From positions 1 to 10,335 of the forward strand of contig CAKTNS010000063.1 in the NCBI GenBank assembly GCA_934589225.1: a DNA stretch of 10,335 nucleotides. The letters are read 5' to 3'. Each line of letters starts with the position of its first letter. Positions within the stretch are counted from its first letter, which is position 1. Source of the stretch: an uncultured Oscillospiraceae bacterium (GTDB lineage Bacteria; Bacillota; Clostridia; Oscillospirales; Oscillospiraceae). A model generated the notes under the pieces. That model was not told the origin of the DNA. It made no database searches and was given only the letters and a program-made list of their open reading frames with translations. Below are positions 1 through 5,916 of this stretch, one piece after another. The position numbers and the translations under genes were made by a program.

Positions 1-1118
1 GTGATGCCGAATTTTTCTTTGAACTGGCGGGAGAAATGGTGGACCGTGGAGTATTGCAGGGCGGCGGCGATCTCCGTGAAGTTCAGGTTGTTTTCACGGA
101 TCATCTGCTTGCTCTCCTGGAGCTTGATGCGGCGGATGTATTCGCCAGGGGAGATCTGCAGATTCTTCTGAAACAGCACCGTCAGATAGCTGGGGCTCAC
201 GTCCACCTGCTGGGCAATGAGCCGGACGGAGAGCTTTTCCCGGATGTGGGCGGAAATATACTGCTGGGCATGGCGGATGATCTCATTCTCGCTGTGGACC
301 GTATTGGTGCCCTGGAGCTTGACCCCGGAGGGGGACTGGGCCTGGCGCAGCAGGTGCAGCAGGAGCATGGTGAGCTGGGCCATGAGCATATCCGTAGAAT
401 AGGGGTCCATGCGCTCCTGGGTGCGGAGCATTTGCTGCAGCAGCGTCACCGCCTCCTGGGGCACGGCCAGCTTCCGGCCATAGAGGCTGGAGAGGTCCCC
501 CCCGTCTAAATCAAAGGAGATGGTCACAAACCGGGGGGCTACCCCGATGTCCGCGTACTGCATATGCCACTGGTTGGGGGCATAGAGCATGGCGTCCCCC
601 TGGTGCAGCGTCCAGTCCTGGCCGTCGGCCACGGAATGGAGGGTGCCCTGGTCCACATAGGTCAGCTCCGGCATGGGGTGGGACTCTCCAGGGAACAGGA
701 AGCCCTGCTCCTTTTCCTGATAGAAGAAGGTGTAAATGCCCGCCACCCGCAGCTGGCTGTCAATGCGCATACTGCGGCCTACGTCCACCCCCACACGCTC
801 CGGCTGCTCCTCGGTAGAGAGGGTCACCGTGGCTTCATTTTTATAAACGCTCAGAGAGAACAGCACCCCCGGGCGAATGGAAACGGACTTGTCCAAATAG
901 TAATGCTGATAGGTTTCCCCGTCCTTGCTGACGGAAAGAACACACATATTTCCGGAGCAGCCCAAAAGCGTATCCGCCTTTGTCCGGTAGACCGCGGCCT
1001 CCGGCTGGGGCAGCTTGATCTGAACGGCATTCTTCGGAACGGAGGCCACCGTCTGGGCCCGCTCCGGAAGGACCGTACCAAATCCCTGAAAGTTCACCTG
1101 ATTCAAATTCTGAATCAT
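1..1118 (-). CDS. AraC-family transcriptional regulator with N-terminal extension (C-terminus cut by window edge)
   Basis: Open from an ATG at 1118-1116 leftward through position 1 with no stop, giving 372 visible residues; only the extreme C-terminus is missing. The last ~95 residues (about 278-372) are a two-helix-turn-helix AraC/XylS DNA-binding domain: first helix pair around 'LSVRLIAQQVDVSPSYL' and second around 'NFTEIAAALQYSTVHHFSRQ'. Residues about 140-190 look like the usual AraC sensory cupin (GESHPMPE, then HQGDAMLYAPNQWH). The first ~110 residues are extra compared with the common ~290-residue cupin-HTH layout and could be another beta-rich ligand domain; I do not recognise it. The start is supported by an AAAGGAG ribosome binding site and a good promoter upstream. 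It is transcribed separately from the dap block by a terminator. Its targets cannot be told; AraC-type regulators of this layout often control sugar uptake genes, which may lie beyond the left edge. Confidence 0.9.
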   Translation of the reverse strand, partial: MIQNLNQVNFQGFGTVLPERAQTVASVPKNAVQIKLPQPEAAVYRTKADTLLGCSGNMCVLSVSKDGETYQHYYLDKSVSIRPGVLFSLSVYKNEATVTLSTEEQPERVGVDVGRSMRIDSQLRVAGIYTFFYQEKEQGFLFPGESHPMPELTYVDQGTLHSVADGQDWTLHQGDAMLYAPNQWHMQYADIGVAPRFVTISFDLDGGDLSSLYGRKLAVPQEAVTLLQQMLRTQERMDPYSTDMLMAQLTMLLLHLLRQAQSPSGVKLQGTNTVHSENEIIRHAQQYISAHIREKLSVRLIAQQVDVSPSYLTVLFQKNLQISPGEYIRRIKLQESKQMIRENNLNFTEIAAALQYSTVHHFSRQFKEKFGI

Positions 1119-1128
1119 TGTGTTTCAG

Positions 1129-1137
1129 CTCCTTTCC
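1129..1137 (-). promoter_or_regulatory. Ribosome binding site of the AraC-type regulator
   Basis: On the minus strand this reads GGAAAGGAG, followed by 10 nt and the ATG at 1118. It fixes the start of the regulator and argues against longer N-terminal versions. Confidence 0.75.
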
Positions 1138-1155
1138 AGTTGACGTAACGATAAT

Positions 1156-1184
1156 ATTATACAAGATATAATTGAAAATGGCAA
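1156..1184 (-). promoter_or_regulatory. Sigma-A-type promoter of the AraC-type regulator
   Basis: On the minus strand TTGCCA (1184-1179) is followed by exactly 17 nt and a perfect TATAAT (1161-1156). The region is AT-rich in an otherwise GC-rich window. The -10 box lies 37 nt upstream of the start codon. It sits just downstream of the terminator at 1224-1255, so the regulator has its own transcription unit. Confidence 0.8.
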
Positions 1185-1217
1185 ATAATTAGTGTACAAA
1201 TTTTAGAATCGCTTTTC

Positions 1218-1255
1218 GTAAAAAATGTCCATGCCAAAAATTCGGCATGGACATT
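1218..1255 (-). terminator. Intrinsic terminator of the leftward dap/DUF624 transcript
   Basis: A perfect 12-bp stem, AATGTCCATGCC (1224-1235) pairing with GGCATGGACATT (1244-1255), has an 8-nt loop. On the minus strand it runs into a T-tract (complement of A1220-1225), as in a Rho-independent terminator for leftward transcription. On the plus strand the stem is followed by TGTACATATT with no T-tract, so it is probably one-directional. It ends the transcript that includes DUF624 and protects the araC promoter from read-through. Confidence 0.85.
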
Positions 1256-1269
1256 GTACATATTGCTAA

Positions 1270-1430
1270 GGAAGCTCTGATTAAATCGACAAGAGCTGAC
1301 GGCGAAAGATTTTGCTTCCAGGCAAGGTTTGGAAAATGAGGGAATACTGTATGTATTTCCCATTTTTCAAACCGCAGTCTGGGAGCAAAAGATTCGCCGC
1401 TCAGCCGCAGACGATTTATTCAGAGTTTCC
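1270..1430. repeat. 161-bp palindromic MITE-like repeat, family A, full-length copy
   Basis: The ends are imperfect inverted repeats of 19 bp: GGAAGCTCTGATTAAATCG (1270-1288) and the complement of GGAAACTCTGAATAAATCG (1430-1412), 17 of 19 matching. The interior continues the symmetry almost to the centre at about 1350, where GGAATAC and GTATTTCC flank a 5-nt loop. As RNA the whole element would fold into one long hairpin. It lies 15 nt past the DUF624 stop and 14 bp before the intrinsic terminator, so it would be in the 3' untranslated part of the dap operon mRNA. A shortened relative lies at 5178-5255. It has no ORF for a transposase and no clear target duplication, so mobility is inferred from its structure only. 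Confidence 0.8.
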
Positions 1431-1445
1431 CCAAAAACGCTTTGC

Positions 1446-2081
1446 TTATTCGTCGCTTTGGTGGACGGTGAGCCCGCCGCCCAGCTTGGTAAATACAGGC
1501 TCCGTGAACACGGACCACAGAAGGACCAGGCAGGCCGGGGCGGCAAAGACCCAGATGGGATAGTGGAGGGTGAACCAGAGAAGGCCCACGGTGGCGGCCG
1601 CCATGCAGAAGGACCGGGGGAGCTTCCCCAGGGTCATGCGCAAGGCCGTCTTTGTCAGATTCCAAAAGGAAAATGTAAACCGGGACTGGATGGTGACGCT
1701 CCAGCAAAGTCCGCCCAGGGGCAGCAGCAGCAGGCCAAAGTAGACCCCGGCGTAAACCGTAAAGCGGCTGTCCTGCCCGGCCATGACCAGCAGCACGGTC
1801 ATCACATATCCCAGCGCCGCCAGCACCGCCGCCCACAGCAGGGTCACGGGGATGCCGGTTTTCCACTCGGCCCGGAAGGTTCTGAAAAACCGCCGGTAGG
1901 CCCCGCCCTCTTTGTAGCGGATGCCGTGGACCACCGCGTCATATAGGGCCGTGGTAGCAGGGGCGACGGTCACCAGGGGCAGGGAGCACAGAAGCCACAG
2001 AAGGCTTAGCCCTAAAATATCCGTAATGGTATTGAGAATGGTCCACACCAGACCGTAGGGGCGAAAAACGGAACGAAACAT
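1446..2081 (-). CDS. DUF624 / YesL-family membrane protein
   Basis: A 211-residue protein starting MFRSVFRPYG. It has the layout of the DUF624 (YesL) family: a first hydrophobic segment (about 15-38) ending in the typical PLVTVAPATTALY motif, an amphipathic Arg-rich loop (54-74), then hydrophobic stretches at about 76-100, 106-129, 157-172 and 174-191. So it is an integral membrane protein with four or five segments. The family has no established biochemical role; members are often near sugar ABC transporters and AraC-type regulators, and one is next door here. The ATG at 2081-2079 overlaps the dapF stop (TAATG on the minus strand), indicating translational coupling to dapF. Reading the frame further upstream only shadows dapF, so the start is firm. 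Confidence 0.87.
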   Translation of the reverse strand: MFRSVFRPYGLVWTILNTITDILGLSLLWLLCSLPLVTVAPATTALYDAVVHGIRYKEGGAYRRFFRTFRAEWKTGIPVTLLWAAVLAALGYVMTVLLVMAGQDSRFTVYAGVYFGLLLLPLGGLCWSVTIQSRFTFSFWNLTKTALRMTLGKLPRSFCMAAATVGLLWFTLHYPIWVFAAPACLVLLWSVFTEPVFTKLGGGLTVHQSDE

Positions 2082-2854
2082 TACTTTTCCAATACCTCCG
2101 TGATTTCCGTGGGGCCTTCCAGCAGCAGCTGCTCGACTTTGGCTTTGCCCACAACGGTCACGCCAAGAACCCCGCCGGGGACACGGGCCTCCAGGTGGTT
2201 TTCCGGCAGCAGCCCCTGCTTCCACAAAACGCAGGCGGTAGAGCCGCAGCCGGTGCCGCAGGCCAGGGTGAAGTCCTCCACCCCCCGCTCAAAGGTCAGC
2301 ACATCCGCCCGGCCGGGGCCGGTCAAACGGTAATAGTTAACGTTGGCCCCCTTGGGGAAGTTCTGGTGATGCCGCAGGGCCCGCATTTCCTCCCGCAGCC
2401 GGTCTTTCTCTCCAAAAAGGTCGCCGGAGTAGGGCCGGACGGCATGGGGAATGCCGGGATTTCCCAGCTCCACATAGGAAACGTCCTCCATGCGATTCAG
2501 TTCCAGCACCGTGGGCAGATTCAGGGCCACCCGGTAGGTGTTTTCGTCCAAACGCCAGCCGGAAACCAGCCCCGCCAGGGTCTCAAAGACCATGTGGTCC
2601 CCCACGAGCCCACGGTCATGGGCAAACCGGCAGATGCACCGGGCACCGTTGCCGCACATCTCCCCCTGGGAGCCGTCGGAATTGTAGAAAATCATTTTGA
2701 AATCCGCTTTGGTGGAATCCCCCACCGCCAGAAAGCCGTCGGCCTTCCGCAGGGCGCAGAGCTCCACCGCCAGAGCGGAAAAATCCATGGAAAGGCCCCG
2801 GGCATCCATGACCATAAAATCATTGCCCGCGCCGTTCATGTAAAATACCTTCAT
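2081..2854 (-). CDS. dapF: Diaminopimelate epimerase
   Basis: A 257-residue PLP-independent epimerase that interconverts LL- and meso-diaminopimelate, giving the precursor of lysine and the peptidoglycan cross-link. The two catalytic cysteines lie in their conserved contexts: Cys67 in GEMCGNGARC and Cys199 in ACGTGCGSTA. The N-terminus MKVFYMNGAGNDFMVMD matches the family's substrate-binding start, and the length is slightly below the usual 270-280. The ATG at 2854-2852 overlaps the dapB stop by ATGA, and the gene's own stop overlaps the DUF624 start, so it is the third gene of a coupled set. The frame stays open upstream to 3097, but that part is the shadow of dapB. Confidence 0.96.
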   Translation of the reverse strand: MKVFYMNGAGNDFMVMDARGLSMDFSALAVELCALRKADGFLAVGDSTKADFKMIFYNSDGSQGEMCGNGARCICRFAHDRGLVGDHMVFETLAGLVSGWRLDENTYRVALNLPTVLELNRMEDVSYVELGNPGIPHAVRPYSGDLFGEKDRLREEMRALRHHQNFPKGANVNYYRLTGPGRADVLTFERGVEDFTLACGTGCGSTACVLWKQGLLPENHLEARVPGGVLGVTVVGKAKVEQLLLEGPTEITEVLEK

Positions 2855-3582
2855 CGGGCCGCCTCCGCCAGCAAGGCTTCCATATCGTAGAGCCCCGGCC
2901 CCTTGCCCTCTAAGAACCGGGCGGCCTCCACAGCCCCCTCGGCAAACATGCCCCGGTTGTGGGCCTCGTGCCGCAGGGTCAGGGTCTGGTTGGGGGTGCA
3001 GATGTGGACCTCGTGAATGCCCACCACATTGCCCATGCGAATGGAGTTCACGCCGATTTCTTCTTTCGTGCGCTTGCACTCTCCGGACCGGCCGCACCGG
3101 GCCACCGCCTGGGGGCGGACACCCTGAATGGCCCTGAACAGCATCAGGGCCGTGCCGCTGGGGGCATCCACCTTCCGGTTGTGGTGGGTCTCTACGATTT
3201 CAATATCCGCCTCCGGAAAGGCAGCAGCTGCCTGAGCGGCCAAACGGCAGAGCACCGCAATGCCCAGGCTCATATTGCCGGAAAAGAACACGGGGATGGT
3301 CTTGGAAGCCTCCACAATGCGCTGCTTTTCCTCCTCCGTGTGGCCGGTGGTGCCGATGACCACGGCTAAGCCCCGGGGGACGGCATAGCCCAGCACTTCC
3401 CCAATGGAACTGTGATGGGAAAAGTCGATGACGGTATCGGCCTTCGTTTCTCCCAGCTCCTCAAAGGTTTTCGCCACGCCGTTGGCACCGTCCAGGCTGA
3501 CCTTTCCGGCCAGGTTTTCTCCCAGGGCGGCGCAGAGCAGCTGGCCCATGGCACCGTTGGCGCCGCAGACAATGGCCTTCAT
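2851..3582 (-). CDS. dapB: 4-hydroxy-tetrahydrodipicolinate reductase
   Basis: A 243-residue cytoplasmic enzyme that reduces the DapA product to tetrahydrodipicolinate with NAD(P)H. The N-terminal Rossmann nucleotide site is GANGAMG (7-13), followed by GTTGHT (77-82). The catalytic and substrate-binding segment ETHHNRKVDAPSGTA (131-145) supplies His133/His134 and Lys137. It is shorter than the ~270-residue enterobacterial enzyme because the N-terminal domain is compact, as in many Clostridia. The ATG at 3582 overlaps the dapA stop (ATGA), and its own TGA overlaps the dapF ATG in the same way, so translation of dapA, dapB and dapF is probably coupled. Confidence 0.96.
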   Translation of the reverse strand: MKAIVCGANGAMGQLLCAALGENLAGKVSLDGANGVAKTFEELGETKADTVIDFSHHSSIGEVLGYAVPRGLAVVIGTTGHTEEEKQRIVEASKTIPVFFSGNMSLGIAVLCRLAAQAAAAFPEADIEIVETHHNRKVDAPSGTALMLFRAIQGVRPQAVARCGRSGECKRTKEEIGVNSIRMGNVVGIHEVHICTPNQTLTLRHEAHNRGMFAEGAVEAARFLEGKGPGLYDMEALLAEAAR

Positions 3583-4466
3583 ACCCGCACCCCCAGCTTC
3601 CGCAGCTGCGCAAAGAGCTTTTCCCGGTTCTCCGGCTCCATAGGGGTCAGGGGCAGCCGCAGGTGCTCTTCTCCAAAGCCCATGGCGCTGAGGGCCGCCT
3701 TGGCGGGGATGGGGTTCACTTCGCTGAACAGGCAGTCGATGAGCGGCAGGAGCTTGCACTGCCACTGGGCGGCCTCCTGAATGCGGCCGGCAAAGAAGGC
3801 ATCGGTCATGGCCACGGCCTCCTTGGGAACCACGTTACTGAGCACGCTGATGGTGCCCATGCCGCCCATGGACAAAATGGGTACCGTCAGGCCGTCCTCA
3901 CCGGAATAGACGGTGATGTCTTCGCCGCAGCGGGCCACCAGGTCCACCACCTGGCTCATATTGCCGCTGGCCTCTTTGATGGCCGCAATGTTGGGGTGCT
4001 TGGCAAGTTCCGCCACCGTGGCAGGCAGCAGATTGCAGCCGGTGCGGGAGGGCACATTGTATAGAATCATGGGCTTGGTGACCCGGTCCGCAATGGCGGT
4101 AAAGTGGGCAATGAGGCCCTTCTGGGTGGCCTTGTTGTAGTAGGGGGTCACCACAAGCAATGCATCGGCTCCGGCTTTGTCGGCGCTGACGGAAAAGTCA
4201 ATGGCGTGGGCGGTGTTGTTGGTGCCGGTACCGGCGATCACCGGCACCCGGCCCGCCACCCGGTCAATGGTGAAGGAAATGACCTGCTTCCGCTCCTGGG
4301 GGGTCAGGGTGGCGCTTTCGCCGGTGGTGCCAACGGACACCAGGGCGTTGATGCCGTTTTCCAGCTGGAAATCGATGAGACGGCCCAGGGCCTCGTAGTC
4401 CACGCCATCGGATGTCATGGGGGTCACCAGGGCGGTGGCCATGCCTTTGAAGATGATCTGTTTCAT
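3579..4466 (-). CDS. dapA: 4-hydroxy-tetrahydrodipicolinate synthase
   Basis: A 295-residue TIM-barrel lyase condensing pyruvate with aspartate semialdehyde, the committed step of the diaminopimelate/lysine pathway. Family signatures are present: GTTGES (46-51), YYNKATQKG around Tyr109-Tyr110, Tyr136 in YNVPSRTG with Arg141, and the Schiff-base Lys164 in AIKEASGN. The start at 4466 is preceded by AGGAG (4478-4474) with 7 nt spacing; the in-frame extension to 4646 runs back into the DUF2461 gene and is not real. It opens the coupled dapA-dapB-dapF-DUF624 block. Only 32 bp separate it from the DUF2461 stop, and no convincing promoter or lysine riboswitch is visible there. Confidence 0.97.
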   Translation of the reverse strand: MKQIIFKGMATALVTPMTSDGVDYEALGRLIDFQLENGINALVSVGTTGESATLTPQERKQVISFTIDRVAGRVPVIAGTGTNNTAHAIDFSVSADKAGADALLVVTPYYNKATQKGLIAHFTAIADRVTKPMILYNVPSRTGCNLLPATVAELAKHPNIAAIKEASGNMSQVVDLVARCGEDITVYSGEDGLTVPILSMGGMGTISVLSNVVPKEAVAMTDAFFAGRIQEAAQWQCKLLPLIDCLFSEVNPIPAKAALSAMGFGEEHLRLPLTPMEPENREKLFAQLRKLGVRV

Positions 4467-4498
4467 AAAGATGCTCCTTTTTTCTATGGTGCGGAAAA

Positions 4499-5155
4499 TC
4501 ACGCCAAACTTGAAGTGATTTGATTGAAGTAATCGTAAATGGGGATCAGCTGCCGGAACAGGGTCTGTGCCCGGTCCCCCAGCTGGGGGCCGAAGAGTTC
4601 TTCTCCCACGGGCTCCGTGCGGACGCAGCTGATGTCCCCCTTCCAATAGCCGAACTCCTCCATCTGGGGGTTCTCCATGGGCTTGGGGCGCTTATACAGC
4701 TCCGCCGTCACGGGAATGCCGGTAGCCTCGCCGGTGGTTTGAAGCAGGTCCAAAAACGCCCGGGGCTGGGCGCAAATCCGGTGGCGGAAGGCCTCCATGG
4801 TGGCAGTTTTGGGCCGCCAGAGTGTAAAGCCGTAGCTTACCCCCTCCGGGCGGATCTCAAAAAACAGGCAGGGGTTTTCCGCCCACCACTCCACGTCCTG
4901 CCGGATGCAGCACCAGAGGCTTTCTTTGTAGGGAAGCGGATGGTGGAGCCGGGCATCCCGGTAAATGCGGGACACCTTTAAGATATTGCCGGGCCGGTCC
5001 AGAAAGGGCTCAAAGAGCAGCCCGCCCAGCTCCTTCATGGGGGTATAGAGGCTGTCTGTATACTGCTTTTTGTGGGCCATAAACCAGTCCCGGTCGTTGT
5101 TCATGCGGATGCCCCAGAGAAAATCAATGGTTTCCGGGGTAAAGCCTTCAAACAT
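4499..5155 (-). CDS. DUF2461 (TIGR02453-type) family protein
   Basis: A 218-residue soluble protein. It begins MFEGFTPETIDFLWGIRMNNDRDWFMAHKKQY, matching the family hallmark of a phenylalanine-glycine start, 'ETIDFL', and a strongly conserved NNDRDWF-x-HK motif. Further family-like parts are KVSRIYRDARLHH (about 60-72), LPYKESLW (about 74-81) and a central segment with FFEIRPEGVSYGFTLW. Biochemical function is not established for the family. The start at 5155 has an AAGGA ribosome site 8 nt upstream (5164-5168). It ends 32 bp before dapA on the same strand and may be the first gene of the dap transcript or part of the longer upstream operon. Confidence 0.85.
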   Translation of the reverse strand: MFEGFTPETIDFLWGIRMNNDRDWFMAHKKQYTDSLYTPMKELGGLLFEPFLDRPGNILKVSRIYRDARLHHPLPYKESLWCCIRQDVEWWAENPCLFFEIRPEGVSYGFTLWRPKTATMEAFRHRICAQPRAFLDLLQTTGEATGIPVTAELYKRPKPMENPQMEEFGYWKGDISCVRTEPVGEELFGPQLGDRAQTLFRQLIPIYDYFNQITSSLA

Positions 5156-5177
5156 AGGGTCATTCCTTCTTTTCTTT

Positions 5178-5255
5178 GGACGCTCTGATGAAATCGGTAA
5201 GTGCTGACGGCGAAAGATGCGCCCCTCAGCCGCAGACGGTTTATTCAGAGTTTCC
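5178..5255. repeat. 78-bp palindromic MITE-like repeat, family A, internally deleted copy
   Basis: This copy has the same ends as the 161-bp element at 1270-1430, in the same orientation: GGACGCTCTGATGAAATCG (5178-5196) and CGGTTTATTCAGAGTTTCC (5237-5255). It shares the inner blocks GCTGACGGCGAAAGAT on the left and CTCAGCCGCAGAC on the right. About 83 bp of the centre are absent, leaving a short hairpin (GCTGACGGCG against CGCCCCTCAGC). It begins one base past the stop codon of the metallophosphoesterase and ends 22 bp before the DUF2461 start. There is no T-tract, so it is unlikely to be a simple terminator. Confidence 0.78.
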
Positions 5256-5256
5256 C

Positions 5257-5916
5257 TTAATCGTAGCTGGGTGGGTCATTCATCCAGATGAGCTGATTGC
5301 GTTTCTTGGCCGGGACCTCCCGGTCCGGGAGCTCCAGGGTGTAGCGCTCGTAGGCGTTGATGATGGTGGTGCCGTTATAGTCCATGGTCCGGGAGATGTT
5401 CTGGCCGTAGGTCATGTGGACATGGCCGTGGACATGGTAGGCAGGTCTATACCGGTCCAGAAAGGTCCGCAGGGAGGGGAAGCCCCAGTGGGCCACGTCC
5501 TCCGCATCCCCCAGGCCCTCCGCCGGGGCGTGGGTCACCAGGATGTCGATGCCCCGGGCCTTGCGCAGGGGCCAGCGGAGCTTTAGAATCCGGCCCCGCA
5601 TCTGCCGGTCCGTGTACTGGTGGTCTCCGGGGTGATATTTCCGGCAGCCCCCCAGGCCCATGATGCGGATGCCGTTGTACTCCACCACCTTCCCGTCAAT
5701 GCAGTCGCAGCCCTCCGGAGGGTTGTCTCTGTAGCGGGTGTCGTGGTTTCCGTGGACATAGAGCACCGGGCACCGGGCCATGGTCACCAGGAAGCTTAAA
5801 TAGCTGGGCTTTAAATCCCCACAGGAGATGATCAGCTGGTAGTCCGCCAGCCGACCGGGTACGTAGTAATCCCAAAGGGCCGGGCACTCTTCATCAGAGA
5901 GAAACAGGATTTTCAT
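5257..5916 (-). CDS. Calcineurin-like metallophosphoesterase
   Basis: A 219-residue protein with the dinuclear-metal phosphoesterase motifs in order: SDEE (7-10), SCGDL (Asp34), HGNHD (55-59), THAP (His129) and HVHGHVH (161-167). The first motif is normally D-x-H; here Asp8 is followed by Glu10 in place of histidine. Substrate cannot be predicted; relatives act on cyclic nucleotides, phosphodiesters or small phosphoesters. The start at 5916 gives the typical MKILFLSD beginning and lies within the last 23 bp of the ParB-like/BMP gene, so the two are probably co-translated. An AGAGG lies about 10 nt upstream. The in-frame extension to 6090 is a shadow of that upstream gene. Confidence 0.88.
   Translation of the reverse strand: MKILFLSDEECPALWDYYVPGRLADYQLIISCGDLKPSYLSFLVTMARCPVLYVHGNHDTRYRDNPPEGCDCIDGKVVEYNGIRIMGLGGCRKYHPGDHQYTDRQMRGRILKLRWPLRKARGIDILVTHAPAEGLGDAEDVAHWGFPSLRTFLDRYRPAYHVHGHVHMTYGQNISRTMDYNGTTIINAYERYTLELPDREVPAKKRNQLIWMNDPPSYD

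Noticed and set aside
36..1148. Plus-strand ORFs of 157 and 194 residues opposite the AraC-type regulator
   Set aside because: They are antisense shadows in GC-rich DNA; the minus strand carries a clear AraC domain with promoter and ribosome site.
1312..1563. Short plus-strand ORF across the palindromic repeat
   Set aside because: It begins inside the palindrome and continues antisense to DUF624; no ribosome site and no known domain, so not a transposase fragment.
4467..4498. Lysine riboswitch or strong promoter before dapA
   Set aside because: The gap is only 32 bp, holds just the ribosome site, and the preceding coding sequence shows no riboswitch-like structure or good -35/-10 pair.
5178..5255. 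Intrinsic terminator between the phosphoesterase and DUF2461 genes
   Set aside because: The hairpin is imperfect and not followed by a T-tract on either strand; shared ends with 1270-1430 identify it as a repeat.
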